NCBI RefSeq assembly: GCF_021730305.1
Contig: NZ_CP032674.1
Location: 853,001-917,000, forward strand
Reading direction: 5' to 3'
Length of the DNA stretch: 64,000 bases
From: Xanthobacter sp. YC-JY1
GTDB lineage: Bacteria > Pseudomonadota > Alphaproteobacteria > Rhizobiales > Xanthobacteraceae
Shown here: positions 7,695-18,191 of the stretch, piece by piece
How positions within the stretch are numbered: the stretch's first letter is position 1
Layout: every line of letters starts with the position of its first letter
The notes under the pieces: model-generated
Database searches by the model: none
What the model saw: the letters and a program-made list of their open reading frames with translations, nothing else
What the model was told of the DNA's origin: nothing
Position numbers and translations under genes: made by a program

Positions 7695-8651
7695 ATGCGG
7701 CTCTCCCCGAAGCAGTCCACCCTGCTGGTGCTGGCGGTGCTGATGATCGCCAGTCCCTTCTTCTTCCCGTCGAACTATTACTACCGCGTGGGCTCGCTGG
7801 TCTTCGTCAATTCCATCGCGGTGGTGGGCATCGTCATCCTCACCGGCTATGCGGGGCAGATCAGCCTCGGCCATGCGGGCTTCCTCGGCATCGGCGGCTA
7901 TGCCTGCGCGCTGCTGCCGGCGCATTTCGGCCTGCCGCCCGCGCTGGCGGTGGTGGCGGGGGCGGCGCTCTCCGGCGCCATCGCCTATGTGGTGGGTCGG
8001 CCCATCCTGAAGCTGAAGGGCTATTACCTCGCGGTGGCGACGCTCGGCTTCGGCGTGCTGGTGTCCATGGTGCTCGCCAATGAAGGCTGGCTCACCGGCG
8101 GGCCGGACGGCATCAAGGTGCCCGATCCCGGCCTGCGCGCGCTGCTGGAACAGGTGGGCATCGAACTCACCAACCCGCAATTCTGGTACGCCTTCTGCGG
8201 CCTCGTGCTGTTCATCGGCGCCTGGCTCGCCTTGAACCTGCGCGAAAGCCCCACCGGCCGCGCGCTCCGGGCGCTGCATGGCTCGGAGGTGGCGGCGCGC
8301 ACGGCGGGCATCGATGTCGCGAAGGCGAAGTTGAATGCCTTCGTCATCTCCGCCGTCTACGCCTCCGTCGCCGGCTCCCTGCTGGCCCTGCAGAACCGGC
8401 TCATCACGCCGGATGTCGCGGGCTTCATGCACTCCATCGAGCTGGTCACCATGGCGGTGCTGGGCGGGGCGGGATCGGTGCTGGGCGGCATCTTCGGCGC
8501 GGCGCTGCTCACGCTGCTGCCGCAGGTGCTCACCGTGTTGCAGGATTACGAGCACGTGGTCCTCGGCCTCGTGATGATGCTGGTGATGATCTTCCTGCCG
8601 GCGGGGCTCATCCCCAGCGCCCGGCGCCTGCTGCGGGGGAGGGGGGAATGA
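7695..8651 (+). CDS. livM: Branched-chain-type ABC transporter permease LivM
   Basis: A 318-residue permease. Family motifs are GYAGQISLGHAGFLGIGGYA near the N-terminus and a late LGGAGSVLGGIFGA segment. ATG 7695 is 2 bp after the livH stop; an in-frame GTG at 7689 that overlaps that stop is a possible alternative. The long open frame reaching back to 7242 lies inside livH and is not coding. The last codons overlap livG by 4 bp (ATGA), indicating coupled translation in the importer operon. Confidence 0.9.
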   Translation: MRLSPKQSTLLVLAVLMIASPFFFPSNYYYRVGSLVFVNSIAVVGIVILTGYAGQISLGHAGFLGIGGYACALLPAHFGLPPALAVVAGAALSGAIAYVVGRPILKLKGYYLAVATLGFGVLVSMVLANEGWLTGGPDGIKVPDPGLRALLEQVGIELTNPQFWYAFCGLVLFIGAWLALNLRESPTGRALRALHGSEVAARTAGIDVAKAKLNAFVISAVYASVAGSLLALQNRLITPDVAGFMHSIELVTMAVLGGAGSVLGGIFGAALLTLLPQVLTVLQDYEHVVLGLVMMLVMIFLPAGLIPSARRLLRGRGE

Positions 8652-9433
8652 GCCTTTTACAAGTGGAAGGCCTCGGCATCTCCTTCGGCGGAGTCACGGC
8701 GGTCAACGACGTGTCCTTTGGGCTGGAGACGGGCAAGATCGTCTCGGTCATCGGCCCCAACGGGGCGGGCAAGACCACGCTGTTCAACATGATCTCCGGC
8801 GTCTACCTGCCGAAATCCGGCCGGGTGCGCCTGGACGGCGAGGACGTGACCGGCCTGCGTCCGGACCTGCTGGCGGTGCGGGGCATGTCGCGCACCTTTC
8901 AGAACCTCCAGATCTTCCACGAGATGAGCGTTCTGGAGAACGTCATCGTCGGCTTCCACATGCACGAGCGCGGCCCGGTGCTCGCCGACCTGTTCGGCCT
9001 GCCGGGCTCGCGCCGGCGGGCACGGGCGGCGGCGGAGGGCGCGCGCGTCCTTCTGGAGCGGGTGGGGCTGGAACGGGCGGCCGAGCGCGAGGCCGGCGCC
9101 CTCTCCTATGGCGCGCTCAAGCGCCTGGAGATCGCCCGGGCGCTGGCCGCCCGTCCCCGCGTGCTGCTGCTCGATGAGCCGGCGGCGGGCTGCAACGCGG
9201 TGGAGACGGAGGAGATCGACCGCCTCATCTGCGAGGTGGCCAAGACCGGTGTCGCCATCCTGCTGGTGGAACACGACATGAAGCTGGTGATGCGCCTGTC
9301 CGACACCATCGTGGTGCTGGACCACGGCGAGAAGATCGCCGAGGGCGATCCCGCATTGGTCAGCCGCGATCCGAAGGTGATCGAGGCCTATCTCGGCGCC
9401 GGCACGACGGAGGCGCTCCATGCTCACGGTTGA
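8648..9433 (+). CDS. livG: ABC transporter ATP-binding protein LivG
   Basis: A 261-residue ATPase. Walker A is GPNGAGKTT (about 36-44), the signature region reads LSYGALKRLEIARALA, and Walker B is VLLLDEPAAG, followed by the H-loop in LLVEHDMKLV. The C-terminal extension ending in VIEAYLGAG is typical of LivG. The signature LSYG replaces canonical LSGG, which is common in this subfamily. It overlaps livM by 4 bp and livF by 14 bp. Confidence 0.92.
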   Translation: MSLLQVEGLGISFGGVTAVNDVSFGLETGKIVSVIGPNGAGKTTLFNMISGVYLPKSGRVRLDGEDVTGLRPDLLAVRGMSRTFQNLQIFHEMSVLENVIVGFHMHERGPVLADLFGLPGSRRRARAAAEGARVLLERVGLERAAEREAGALSYGALKRLEIARALAARPRVLLLDEPAAGCNAVETEEIDRLICEVAKTGVAILLVEHDMKLVMRLSDTIVVLDHGEKIAEGDPALVSRDPKVIEAYLGAGTTEALHAHG

Positions 9434-10121
9434 GGGGCTGCGCTCGCGCTACGGGCGCATCGAGGTGCTGCACGGGGTGGACCTGTTCGTCGGCTCCGGC
9501 GAGATCGTCACCGTGGTGGGGGCGAACGGGGCGGGCAAGACGACGCTGCTGCGCTGCCTCTCCGGCGTGCAGCCGGTGTCGGGCGGCACCATCACCTTCC
9601 GCGGCGAGGCGCTCACCCAGGTGCCCGCCTATCGCCGGGTGGCGCGCGGGCTGGCGCAATCGCCGGAGGGGCGGCAGATCTTCACCAATCTCAGCGTGGA
9701 GGAAAACCTGCGGCTCGGCGCCTTCGTCTTCGCCGACGAGCGGGTGGAGCGCGACATGGCGGACGCCTTCGCCATGTTCCCCATCCTGAAGGAGAAGCGC
9801 AACCAGCTCGCCGGCGGCCTATCCGGCGGGCAGCAGCAGATGCTGGCCATCGCCCGCGCCCTCATGGGCCGGCCGGCCTGCCTGTTGCTGGACGAGCCCT
9901 CCATGGGCCTCGCGCCCATCCTCGTGGCGCAGATCTTCGAGGTGGTGAAGGGGCTGAAGGCGCTGGACGTGACCGTGCTGCTGGTGGAGCAGAACGCCTT
10001 CGGGGCGCTGTCCGTGGCCGACCGGGGCTATGTGATGGAAACCGGCCGGGTCACCATGGTCGGCCCGGCGGCGGAGCTGATCGCCGACCCGCGCGTGCGC
10101 GAGGCGTATCTGGGCATCTGA
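9420..10121 (+). CDS. livF: ABC transporter ATP-binding protein LivF
   Basis: A 233-residue ATPase with Walker A GANGAGKTT (about 34-42), signature LSGGQQQML, Walker B CLLLDEPSMGLAP and H-loop-region VLLVEQNAFGAL, where Gln replaces His as in LivF proteins. It ends REAYLGI, the family C-terminus. It is the last gene of the five-gene importer operon and converges on the RND pump gene. Confidence 0.92.
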   Translation: MLTVEGLRSRYGRIEVLHGVDLFVGSGEIVTVVGANGAGKTTLLRCLSGVQPVSGGTITFRGEALTQVPAYRRVARGLAQSPEGRQIFTNLSVEENLRLGAFVFADERVERDMADAFAMFPILKEKRNQLAGGLSGGQQQMLAIARALMGRPACLLLDEPSMGLAPILVAQIFEVVKGLKALDVTVLLVEQNAFGALSVADRGYVMETGRVTMVGPAAELIADPRVREAYLGI

Positions 10122-10127
10122 GGCGGC

Positions 10128-10143
10128 CGCCCCGGAAGGGGCG
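10128..10143. terminator. Short GC hairpin between convergent livF and RND gene
   Basis: CGCCCC (10128-10133) and GGGGCG (10138-10143) make a 6-bp stem with a GGAA tetraloop in the 38-bp gap between two convergent genes. The T-tract is poor (GGCTTTC), so this is a weak or factor-assisted terminator candidate. Confidence 0.4.
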
Positions 10144-10159
10144 ACCGGCTTTCAGCGTC

Positions 10160-13100
10160 TCAATGGCCGCTGCCGGCTTCCGGTGCCGGCGGCGCCGCCA
10201 CCTTGGGCCGGGCGCCGGGGCGCAGCTTTTCGCGGATGCCCTGGAACAGCACGTAAAGCGGCGGGATGACGAAGATGCCGAGGAAGGAGGCGGCGATCAT
10301 GCCGCCGAACACCGGCGTACCCACATTCTGCCGCGCCATCTGCGCCGCGCCGGTGGCGACCACCAGCGGGAACAGGCCGAGGATGAAGGCCAGCGACGTC
10401 ATCATCACCGGACGGAACCTGAGGCGAGAGCCCTCGGTGGCGGCGGTGAGCAGGTCCTCGCCATGCTCGCGCCGCTCCTTGGCGAACTCGACGATGAGGA
10501 TGCCGTTCTTCGCCGCGAGGCCGATGAGCACGATCATGCCGATCTGGCCGTAGAGGTCGAGGGTGAGCTGCCCGATGACGATGGCCGCATAGGCGCCGAG
10601 CATGCCCACCGTGACGGAGAGCAGCACCGGCACCGGGATGGACCAGCTTTCATAGAGGGCCACCAGGAACAGGAAGGCGAACAGCACGGCGAAGGCGAGG
10701 ATGATGCCGGTCTTGCCCTCCGCCCTCTTCTCCTGGAACGAGGTGTCGGTCCACGCGCCGGAGAAGCCCTGCGGCAGGGTCTTGGCCGCAACCGCATCCA
10801 TGGCGGCCAGCGCCTGGCCGGAGGAGACGCCGGGCGCCGGATTGCCCTGCACCGTCACCGCGCGCTTGTTGTTGTAGCGGATGAGCGCCGGCGGGCCGAC
10901 CTCCACCCGCACCTCCACGATGGAGCGCAGCGGGATCATCTCGCCTTTGTTGTTGCGCACATGGATGCGGTAGATGTCCTCCACATCCTTGCGGTCCTCG
11001 CCCTCCGCCTGCACCTGCACCTGCCAGGTGCGGCCGTAGAGGTTCATGTCGTTCACATAGAGGCCGCCCAGCGAGGTCTGCAGCGCGGTGAACACGCTGT
11101 CGAGCGGCACGCCCAGCACCTGCGCCTTGTCGCGGTCGATGTCGAGCTGGAGCGAGGGGTTGGTGGCGGAATAGGTGGAGAACACCCGCGTCAGCTCGGG
11201 GTCCTGGTTGGCGGCGATCAGGAGGCCGCGCAGCACCTGCGCCAGCACCTTGGGATCGCCGGCTCTGAGATCCTGCAGCACGAAGGAGAAGCCGCCGCCG
11301 GTGCCGAGGCCGACGATGGGCGGCGGGCCGAGCGGCACCACCGTGCCGCCGGGGATCATGCGCATCTTCTCGCCGAGGCGCGCGATCACCGCGTTGGCGC
11401 TCTCGTCCTTGCCCTTGCGCTCCTCGAACGGCTTCATGGTGACGACGATGAAGGCGGCGTTGGGCTGGGAATAGTTGTCAATGAAGTTGAGGCCGATGAC
11501 GGAGGTGTAGTCCTCCACCGTGTGCTCTTCCTTCAGGAGCGCCTCGGCCTTGCGGATCACCTCCGTGGTGCGGCCCACCGAGGCGCCGCCGGGCAGTTGC
11601 ACGACGACGAAGAAGGCGCCCTGGTCGTCCTCCGGCAGGAAGCCCGTGGGGGTGAGCTTCGACAAGGCGAAGATGCCGCCCGAGGCGACGAACACGCAGA
11701 CGAGGCCGATGAGCGAGAAGCGCACCAGCCGCGCCACCGCCGAGCCGTAGGCGTCGCGCACCTTGTCGATGCCGCGCATGACGTAGCCGATGGGCCCCTT
11801 CTTCGGCCCGTGGGAGGGCTTCAAAAGGATGCCGCAAAGGGCCGGCGAGAGGGTGAGCGCGTTGATGGCCGAGAGGAACATGGCCACCGCCACCGTGATG
11901 GCGAACTGGCGGAACAACTCGCCGGAGATGCCGGGGATGAAGGCCACCGGCACGAACACGGAGAGCAGAACCAGGGTGATGGCGATGATGGGGGCGGTTA
12001 TTTCCGCCATGGCCTTCTTGGTGGCGTCGGCGGGGGAGAGCTCGGGATGCTCCTCCATCACGCGCTCGACATTCTCCACCACCACGATGGCGTCATCCAC
12101 CACGATGCCAATGGCAAGCACGATGGCGAGCAGCGACACGGTGTTGGCGGAATAGCCGATGGCGTTCAGCACGATGAAGGTGCCGATGAGGCTCACCGGC
12201 ACCGCCAGCGTGGGGATGAGGGTGGCGCGGAAGGAGCCGAGGAAGAGATAGACCACCAGCACCACGAGGATGAACGCCTCGATCAGCGTCTTCTGCACCT
12301 CGTGCATGGTGTCGGTGACGAACACGGTGGGGTCGTAAGTGACCTTCCAGGCGAGGTCCTCGGGGAAGGCCTTCGCCAGCTCGTCCATGCGGGCGCGGAT
12401 GGCGTTGATGGTGGTGATGGCGTTGGCGCCGGGCGACTGGTAGAGCGCCAGCACCGCCGACGGGCCGCCATTGAACAGGGTCTCGCGGTCGAGGTTCGCG
12501 GCACCCATTTCGAGGCGCGCCACGTCGCCGAGGCGCAGCACCGAGCCGTCCGCATTGGTGCGCAGGACGATGTTCTCGAACTCCGCGACGCTGGAAAGCC
12601 GCCCTTTGGTGCGCAGGTTCAGCTGCAATTGCTGGTCGTCGGACACCGGGCGGGCGCCGAGGCGGCCCACCGCAGCCTGGATGTTCTGCGAGCTGATGGC
12701 CTTGACCACGTCTTCCGCGGTGAGGCCGAGGCCGGTGAGGCGGTCGGTCTTCACCCAGGCGCGCATGGCATAGTCCTGCGGACCCCACAGGCCCGCATCG
12801 CCCACGCCGGGAATGCTCTTCAATTCGTCGAGGATGTTGATGGTGACGTAATTGGAGATGTAGAGCGGGTCCCAGGTCTTCTTGGGCGAATAGATCGCCA
12901 GCACGCCGAGCAGCGCGGACGACTTCTTCTTCACCGTCACGCCCTGGCGCTTCACGTCCTCCGGCAGCTTGGAGAGCGCGACCTGCACCCGGTTGTTCAT
13001 GTTGACGGTGTTGATGTCCGGGTCGGTGCCCAGCTCGAACGAGCCGGTGAGGGTGTAGGACCCGTCATCGCCGGACACGCTCTTCATGTAGATGAGCTTG

Positions 13101-13321
13101 TCGACGCCCACCACCTGCGCCTCGATGGGCTGGGCGACGGTGGAATCCACCACCTCGGCGGAGGCGCCGGGATAGAAGGTGGTCACCGACACCTGCGGCG
13201 GGATGATGTCGGGATATTGCGACACCGGGATCGCGAAGAGCGAGAGCAGGCCCGCGATCACCGTGACGATGGCGATGACGATGGCGAGCCGCGGGCGGTC
13301 GACGAAGACGGAGGAGAGCAT
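10160..13321 (-). CDS. RND multidrug efflux pump inner-membrane transporter (HAE1, AcrB/MexB-like)
   Basis: At 1053 residues it has the full length of AcrB-type pumps. The N-terminus ([19 protein letters not shown]) is the first transmembrane helix, followed by QYPDI and the porter domain. The proton-relay double Asp is seen in [16 protein letters not shown] of TM4, and the duplicated second half contains [16 protein letters not shown]. It exports hydrophobic compounds by proton antiport with the adaptor encoded 4 bp upstream. No outer-membrane channel gene is adjacent, so a TolC-like protein elsewhere is expected. The drug or solvent exported is unknown. Confidence 0.93.
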   Translation of the reverse strand: MLSSVFVDRPRLAIVIAIVTVIAGLLSLFAIPVSQYPDIIPPQVSVTTFYPGASAEVVDSTVAQPIEAQVVGVDKLIYMKSVSGDDGSYTLTGSFELGTDPDINTVNMNNRVQVALSKLPEDVKRQGVTVKKKSSALLGVLAIYSPKKTWDPLYISNYVTINILDELKSIPGVGDAGLWGPQDYAMRAWVKTDRLTGLGLTAEDVVKAISSQNIQAAVGRLGARPVSDDQQLQLNLRTKGRLSSVAEFENIVLRTNADGSVLRLGDVARLEMGAANLDRETLFNGGPSAVLALYQSPGANAITTINAIRARMDELAKAFPEDLAWKVTYDPTVFVTDTMHEVQKTLIEAFILVVLVVYLFLGSFRATLIPTLAVPVSLIGTFIVLNAIGYSANTVSLLAIVLAIGIVVDDAIVVVENVERVMEEHPELSPADATKKAMAEITAPIIAITLVLLSVFVPVAFIPGISGELFRQFAITVAVAMFLSAINALTLSPALCGILLKPSHGPKKGPIGYVMRGIDKVRDAYGSAVARLVRFSLIGLVCVFVASGGIFALSKLTPTGFLPEDDQGAFFVVVQLPGGASVGRTTEVIRKAEALLKEEHTVEDYTSVIGLNFIDNYSQPNAAFIVVTMKPFEERKGKDESANAVIARLGEKMRMIPGGTVVPLGPPPIVGLGTGGGFSFVLQDLRAGDPKVLAQVLRGLLIAANQDPELTRVFSTYSATNPSLQLDIDRDKAQVLGVPLDSVFTALQTSLGGLYVNDMNLYGRTWQVQVQAEGEDRKDVEDIYRIHVRNNKGEMIPLRSIVEVRVEVGPPALIRYNNKRAVTVQGNPAPGVSSGQALAAMDAVAAKTLPQGFSGAWTDTSFQEKRAEGKTGIILAFAVLFAFLFLVALYESWSIPVPVLLSVTVGMLGAYAAIVIGQLTLDLYGQIGMIVLIGLAAKNGILIVEFAKERREHGEDLLTAATEGSRLRFRPVMMTSLAFILGLFPLVVATGAAQMARQNVGTPVFGGMIAASFLGIFVIPPLYVLFQGIREKLRPGARPKVAAPPAPEAGSGH

Positions 13322-13325
13322 CGCC

Positions 13326-14453
13326 TCAGCCCTTCACGCCGAGGACGGGGGTCGCGCGCACGGGGGCGTTGGGCCTCAGCGCCTCGAACCCGTCCACGAT
13401 CACCGGCTCGCCGGGCTTGATGCCGTCCACGATGATGTTGCTGCCGACGTTTCCGCCCGGCTTCACCCGCCGTACCACCGCCTTGCCGTCCTCCACCACG
13501 AAGACGTAGACGCCGGCCTGGTCGGCGATGAGCGCCGCCTGCGGGACGACGACACGTTCCTCCGGCTTGCCGGACTTCAGCTCCACCCGCACCAGTTGGC
13601 CGTCCACCAGCTGGCCCTTGGGGTTGGGCACGTCCGCGCGCATGATGATGGTGTCCGTGGTGCGGCTCACCGACACGTCGATGAAGTTGATGCGCCCCAC
13701 CTCGCCATAGATGCTGCCGTCGGGAAACTTGATGCGGACCTCGACGTTGGAGAGGTCCACCTTCCCCTCGTCCTTCTGCGCTTCCTGATAGTCGCGCTGG
13801 CTCACCGGGAAGGTGACGTACATGGGGTTCTGGCTCACCACCGTGGCGAGCGGGCCGCTCTCCGGGCCGATGATGTGGCCGCGGGTGAAGGCGGTGCGGC
13901 CGATGCGGCCGGCGATGGGGGAGACGATGTCGGTATAGCCGAGATTGATCTTCGCCGTGTTCAGCGCCGCCTCGGCGGTGAGCAGCGCGCCCTTGGCGGA
14001 TTCCTCGTTGGCCACCGCCTGGTCGCGGGCGACCACGGTGCCGGCATTCTTGGTGAGCAGTTCCTCGGCGCGCTCGCGCTGGATCTTGGCGAGGGTCAGG
14101 GCCGCCTTGGCCCGCTCCACGTCGCCTTCCGCCTGCTGCACGTCGGCCTGGAAGGGCGGCTTCTCGATGCGGTAGAGGGGCTGGCCCTCCTTCACCATCT
14201 CGCCTTCCTTGAACAGCACGGCCTCCAGCATGGCCTTCACCCGGGCGCGGATGTCCACCCGCTCAGGCGCTTCCACGCGGCCGACGAATTCCATGGCGTC
14301 GGCGATCGGCTTGAGTTCAGCCGCCGCCACGCCCACGGGGATCGGCCCCTGCTGGGCGCCGGCCGGCGTCGCGCAGAGCAGCAGCGCAGCGGCCCACAGG
14401 ACGGGACCAACGGATTTGAAATGCGCCGGCTTCGGACGAGCGATGATGCTCAT
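13326..14453 (-). CDS. RND efflux periplasmic adaptor (membrane fusion protein)
   Basis: A 375-residue adaptor from ATG 14453. An N-terminal export signal ends around ATPAGAQQ. The first lipoyl half ([17 protein letters not shown]) and the coiled hairpin ([19 protein letters not shown] through [13 protein letters not shown]) are followed by the second lipoyl half [11 protein letters not shown] and the beta-barrel. No lipobox Cys is evident at the signal cleavage site, unlike AcrA and MexA. The frame is open 20 codons upstream but that segment is Arg-rich and not signal-like. It is paired with the RND gene 4 bp downstream. The 14454-14675 gap upstream shows no recognisable regulator gene. Confidence 0.9.
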   Translation of the reverse strand: MSIIARPKPAHFKSVGPVLWAAALLLCATPAGAQQGPIPVGVAAAELKPIADAMEFVGRVEAPERVDIRARVKAMLEAVLFKEGEMVKEGQPLYRIEKPPFQADVQQAEGDVERAKAALTLAKIQRERAEELLTKNAGTVVARDQAVANEESAKGALLTAEAALNTAKINLGYTDIVSPIAGRIGRTAFTRGHIIGPESGPLATVVSQNPMYVTFPVSQRDYQEAQKDEGKVDLSNVEVRIKFPDGSIYGEVGRINFIDVSVSRTTDTIIMRADVPNPKGQLVDGQLVRVELKSGKPEERVVVPQAALIADQAGVYVFVVEDGKAVVRRVKPGGNVGSNIIVDGIKPGEPVIVDGFEALRPNAPVRATPVLGVKG

Positions 14454-14675
14454 GGCTGTTCCCCCTGATCGGCCCGTCGATGCCGCCCGGCGGCTTCGCC
14501 CGATGCCCCGCAAACTGGATCCGCAACGCTGATCTGAGCCCCTGCAGCGCCGCGTTCGCGCACACTAGCACCCCGGCCGCGTCCAGCAACGCCCCGATCT
14601 CGCCCCTGCGCTTGGCACAGCGGGCGCGATCGGCCAATTGCCTTTTGGCGCCATCCGGGGCGCGCTGCCGTCGCC

Positions 14676-16967
14676 TCAGGCGACGTTGAGCGGGAACGGC
14701 ACCACTTGCGCGCCTTCGCCCCGCGGCAGGCTCGGGGAGGCATCCGCCACCGCCAGCACCTGGCGTACCTCGTCCACCACGGACGCCGCCTCGGGGGCGA
14801 TCTCCATGTTGGCGAGCAGCCGGTCGAGCAGAGCGAGGAGGCGCGAGCGCTCCTGCGGCGTCTTCAGCAGCGCCGGCAGGGTGGCGATGGCCTCCGCCTC
14901 GTTGCGGTCCACGATGATGGACTGGCGGCGGATGATGCCTTGCGCGACATCGGAGGGCAGGGCCAGAAGCCCCAGCTCGTAGCCCACCAGCTCGCGGATC
15001 TGCTTCAGGGTGGAGAGCCGGCGCTCGTTGCCGCCGCGCTTGAAGCCGATGAGGGCCACGCGCACGCCGGCATCGGTGAAGCCGCCCTCGCGGATGGCGG
15101 CGAGCGCCGCCTCCACTTCGGCTGGCGGCTGCTCCACCAGGGCAGCGGCGGTGGCCGGCGCGGTGAGGTCCGGGTCCAGCATGGCGAAGGTGCCGTAGAG
15201 GCGGAAGAATTCGGTCTCCACCGTCGCGTCGCGCAGGCGGCGGTAGAGGTCCCAGCCGGCGGTGATGGCGGTGGCGGCGAACCGCTCGCCGGCCACATGC
15301 ACGCCTTTCTCGTCCCGCGGCGTGCGCTGGCCGCGGGCGAATTCGGCCAGCGGCGCCATGGCCTTGAGCCACGGATTGAGATCGGACAGACCCCAGCGCA
15401 CCGCGCGCAGCGGATGCACCGCGCGCACCACGCGGCCCATCTCGGGCGTCACCACGGCGGCAATCGCGGGATGGACGAAGGTCTCGTAGAGGCGCGAATT
15501 GGTCTGCGAGACGTTGGCCACCACCTCGAACGGGATCTCGTCGTTGCGGTTATACTTCTGCAGCACCGCGAGATCCTCCACCCGGCGCTCGGTGAGGGTC
15601 ACGTCATACTTCACCTCGGGGCCGGAGCGGTCCTCCTCGATGGTCATGCCGTAGAGGCCGGGGGGCAGCGCCTCCACATAGTCGAGCAGGTCCACGATCT
15701 GCGCGTGCTCGCGCCGGGCGATGGCGCCGGAGACGAAGATGCCGAGATGTCCCACCGTGTCGTGCATGAGGCCGACGATGACCTGCCCGGCATCCTTCAG
15801 CGCCTGCGTGGTCGGGTAGAGGTCCGCCACCCAGTTGATGGCCTGCTGGGGCGGGGTGATGTTGTCGCCCAGCGAGGCGAAGACGATGATGGGCGAGCGC
15901 ACGGCCTTGAGGTCGAAGGTCTTGCCCGGCGCCCATTCCGCCTTGCCGGCGGCGAGCCTGTTGCCGACGAACAGGTTTTCCACGATCCACCGGATCTCTT
16001 CCCGGTTCATCAGGAAGTAGCCGCCCCACCAGCGCTCGAATTCCAGGAAGCGCGGCGGCTCGGTGTCGATCTTGGAATAGAGCGAATAGTATTTGGTGAA
16101 ATAGGTGTTGGCCGGGTTCAGATACTCGAAATTGTCCACGAGATAGGCGCCGTCGAAGACGCCGCCGCCGAGGTCCGAGGCGAGCGAGGCGGTCCACGCC
16201 CCGCCCAGCACGCCGCCGGCATAGCGCATGGGGTTCTCGGCGTCGTTGCCGGCCCAGTAGGACATGGGCGCGCCGTTCACGACGATGGGGCCCACATTGT
16301 CCGGGTCCAGCGCCGCGACCAGCATGGCGGCCCAGCCGCCCTGGCAATTGCCCATCACCACCGGCCGCTCGTGGGTGGGATGGCGCTCGCGCACGAGGCG
16401 CACGAACTCGGATTCCGCCAGCGACACGTCCGCCAGCGTCTGCCCCGGCACCGGCTCGGGGAAGAAGATGACCATGTAGACGGCATGCCCCGCCTTCAGC
16501 GCGAAGCCGACCTCGGAATCCTTCTTGAAGCCGCCGATGCCCGGCCCGTGCCCGGCGCGCGGATCGATGATGAGGAAGGCGCGCTTTTCCGGGTCCAGCG
16601 TCACGCCGTCCGGCGGCAGGATGCGCACGAGGGCATAGTTGCAGGGCCGCGCGAAGGTGCGGGCGTCGGCCACCATCTCATAGTCGAAGGCGAGCAGCGG
16701 CGGCTTGCCGGCCTTCTCGTGCGCGATCCAGTTGTTGCCGCGCTGGCGCATGGTGTCCCAGAAGATCAGCGAGCGCTGGGCCGCGTCGAAAGCGTAGGAC
16801 ACGCTGTCGCGCCACGCCTCGGCCGGCGTCTGCGGGCGACCCGCCCCGGCGAAGGCGGAGGCCGCTTCGCGCATGGCCGCGCCATAGGCCGAGACCGCCT
16901 CGCCGATGCGCAGGCGGTAGATCTCCGCCACCCGGCCGTAGACCTTCATCATGTCCATGGGATGCAT
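14676..16967 (-). CDS. DUF3141 family protein, PHA-synthase-like alpha/beta hydrolase
   Basis: A 763-residue protein of the DUF3141 family. The N-terminal half is alpha/beta-hydrolase-like with the nucleophile elbow G206-N-C208-Q-G210, the G-x-C-x-G lipase box with catalytic Cys characteristic of polyhydroxyalkanoate synthases. Other core pieces are FLIIDPRAGHGPG, SPIIVFASLGDNITPP and the candidate His in DTVGHLGIF. The C-terminal 300 residues resemble no domain I can name. ATG 16967 has a strong GAGGAGG site and lies 10 bp after ackA. Conserved neighbours pta and ackA point to an acyl-CoA or acyl-phosphate metabolic role. The actual reaction is unknown. Confidence 0.85.
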   Translation of the reverse strand: MHPMDMMKVYGRVAEIYRLRIGEAVSAYGAAMREAASAFAGAGRPQTPAEAWRDSVSYAFDAAQRSLIFWDTMRQRGNNWIAHEKAGKPPLLAFDYEMVADARTFARPCNYALVRILPPDGVTLDPEKRAFLIIDPRAGHGPGIGGFKKDSEVGFALKAGHAVYMVIFFPEPVPGQTLADVSLAESEFVRLVRERHPTHERPVVMGNCQGGWAAMLVAALDPDNVGPIVVNGAPMSYWAGNDAENPMRYAGGVLGGAWTASLASDLGGGVFDGAYLVDNFEYLNPANTYFTKYYSLYSKIDTEPPRFLEFERWWGGYFLMNREEIRWIVENLFVGNRLAAGKAEWAPGKTFDLKAVRSPIIVFASLGDNITPPQQAINWVADLYPTTQALKDAGQVIVGLMHDTVGHLGIFVSGAIARREHAQIVDLLDYVEALPPGLYGMTIEEDRSGPEVKYDVTLTERRVEDLAVLQKYNRNDEIPFEVVANVSQTNSRLYETFVHPAIAAVVTPEMGRVVRAVHPLRAVRWGLSDLNPWLKAMAPLAEFARGQRTPRDEKGVHVAGERFAATAITAGWDLYRRLRDATVETEFFRLYGTFAMLDPDLTAPATAAALVEQPPAEVEAALAAIREGGFTDAGVRVALIGFKRGGNERRLSTLKQIRELVGYELGLLALPSDVAQGIIRRQSIIVDRNEAEAIATLPALLKTPQERSRLLALLDRLLANMEIAPEAASVVDEVRQVLAVADASPSLPRGEGAQVVPFPLNVA

Positions 16968-16977
16968 GGGGGCCTCC

Positions 16978-18189
16978 TCAGGCCGAAGGAACCTGAACTT
17001 GCGTGTGGGAGAGGACCTGGCGCATCTCGCGGACGATGGTCCATTCCTCGTCGGTGGGGATCACATAGGCCTGTGGGCCGGTGCCGCGGGTGATGCGGGT
17101 GGCGCCGGCGCGGTTGGCCTCCGGGTCCAGCTCGAAGCCGGCCCAGGCGGCGGCGCGGATCACCTCGGCGCGGGTCTCGGCGTCGTTCTCGCCGATGCCG
17201 GCGGTGAAGACGAGGGCGTCGATGCCCCGCAGCGCCGCCACCAGCGAGCCGAACTCGCGGTTGATGCGGTAGACGAACAGGTCGATGGCCCGCCGCGCGC
17301 CCGCGTCCGTCTCGCAGCGCTCGCGCAGCACGCGCATGTCGTTGGAGAGGCCGGAGACGCCGATGAGGCCGCACTTGGTATAGAGGAAGTGCTCCGCCTC
17401 CTCCGCGCTCATGCCCATCTCGCGCTGGAGATAGAAGACCACGCCGGGATCGATGGAGCCGCTGCGCGTGCCCATCACCAGCCCGTCGAGGGCCGAGAAG
17501 CCCATGGTGGTGGCGATGGAGCGCGCGGCATCATAGGCGCACAGGCTCGCCCCGTTGCCGAGATGCGCCGCCACCACCCGCCCCTTGGCGAGGCGCGGGT
17601 CGACCTTGGGGAACTGGGTGGCAAGATAGGCGTAGGACAGGCCGTGGAAGCCGTAGCGTTTCACCCCCGCATCGGTCATCGACTGGGGAATGGCGAACAT
17701 CTGCGCCAGTTCCGGCTGGGTGCGGTGGAAGGCGGTGTCGAAGGCCGCCACCTGCGGCAGGCCCGGCACGCGGCGGGCGATGATGCGGATGGGCTCCAGG
17801 CTCTTCGGCTGGTGCAAAGGCGCGAGCGGGGAGAGGGTATCCAGCTCGTTGATGATGGCGGGCGTCAGCTCCACCGCATGGGTATAATGCGGGCCGCCAT
17901 GCACCACGCGGTGGCCGACGGCGGCGAGCTGGTGGCCGCCCCGGTGGGCGCCGAGCCAGTCGGAGAGATAGGCCAGCGCCTCCTCGAAGCCGAACGCCGT
18001 CTGGCCGGCCCAGCGCTGCTCCCCGGCGGTCGCGCCGTCGTGGTCCTTCACCTTGAAGTGCGGATCGGTGCCCAGCCCCTCGAACAGGCCGCGATAGATG
18101 CGGTTGGGCACGTCCGCCCCATCGTCCAGGAACACCTGGAACTTGAGGCTGGAGGAACCGGCATTCAGGACGAGCTGTACCTTTGCCAT
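16978..18189 (-). CDS. ackA: Acetate kinase (or related acyl kinase)
   Basis: A 403-residue acetate kinase: LVLNAGSSSLKFQVF at the N-terminus, GHRVVHGG, the DTAFH substrate loop, RYGFHGLSY, HLGNGAS and the C-terminal FTAGIGEN. It interconverts acetyl-phosphate plus ADP with acetate plus ATP; some homologues use propionate or butyrate. ATG 18189 lies 2 bp after the pta stop, so the two enzymes are translationally close. The frame continues upstream to 18549 but only over pta. The operon order is pta, ackA, DUF3141. Confidence 0.93.
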   Translation of the reverse strand: MAKVQLVLNAGSSSLKFQVFLDDGADVPNRIYRGLFEGLGTDPHFKVKDHDGATAGEQRWAGQTAFGFEEALAYLSDWLGAHRGGHQLAAVGHRVVHGGPHYTHAVELTPAIINELDTLSPLAPLHQPKSLEPIRIIARRVPGLPQVAAFDTAFHRTQPELAQMFAIPQSMTDAGVKRYGFHGLSYAYLATQFPKVDPRLAKGRVVAAHLGNGASLCAYDAARSIATTMGFSALDGLVMGTRSGSIDPGVVFYLQREMGMSAEEAEHFLYTKCGLIGVSGLSNDMRVLRERCETDAGARRAIDLFVYRINREFGSLVAALRGIDALVFTAGIGENDAETRAEVIRAAAWAGFELDPEANRAGATRITRGTGPQAYVIPTDEEWTIVREMRQVLSHTQVQVPSA

Positions 18190-18191
18190 GT

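Noticed and set aside
10163-13420. Antisense open frame of 1085 codons opposite the RND pump
   Set aside because: Same GC artefact; His/Asp/Gly/Arg-rich and without motifs, while the opposite strand encodes a full RND protein.
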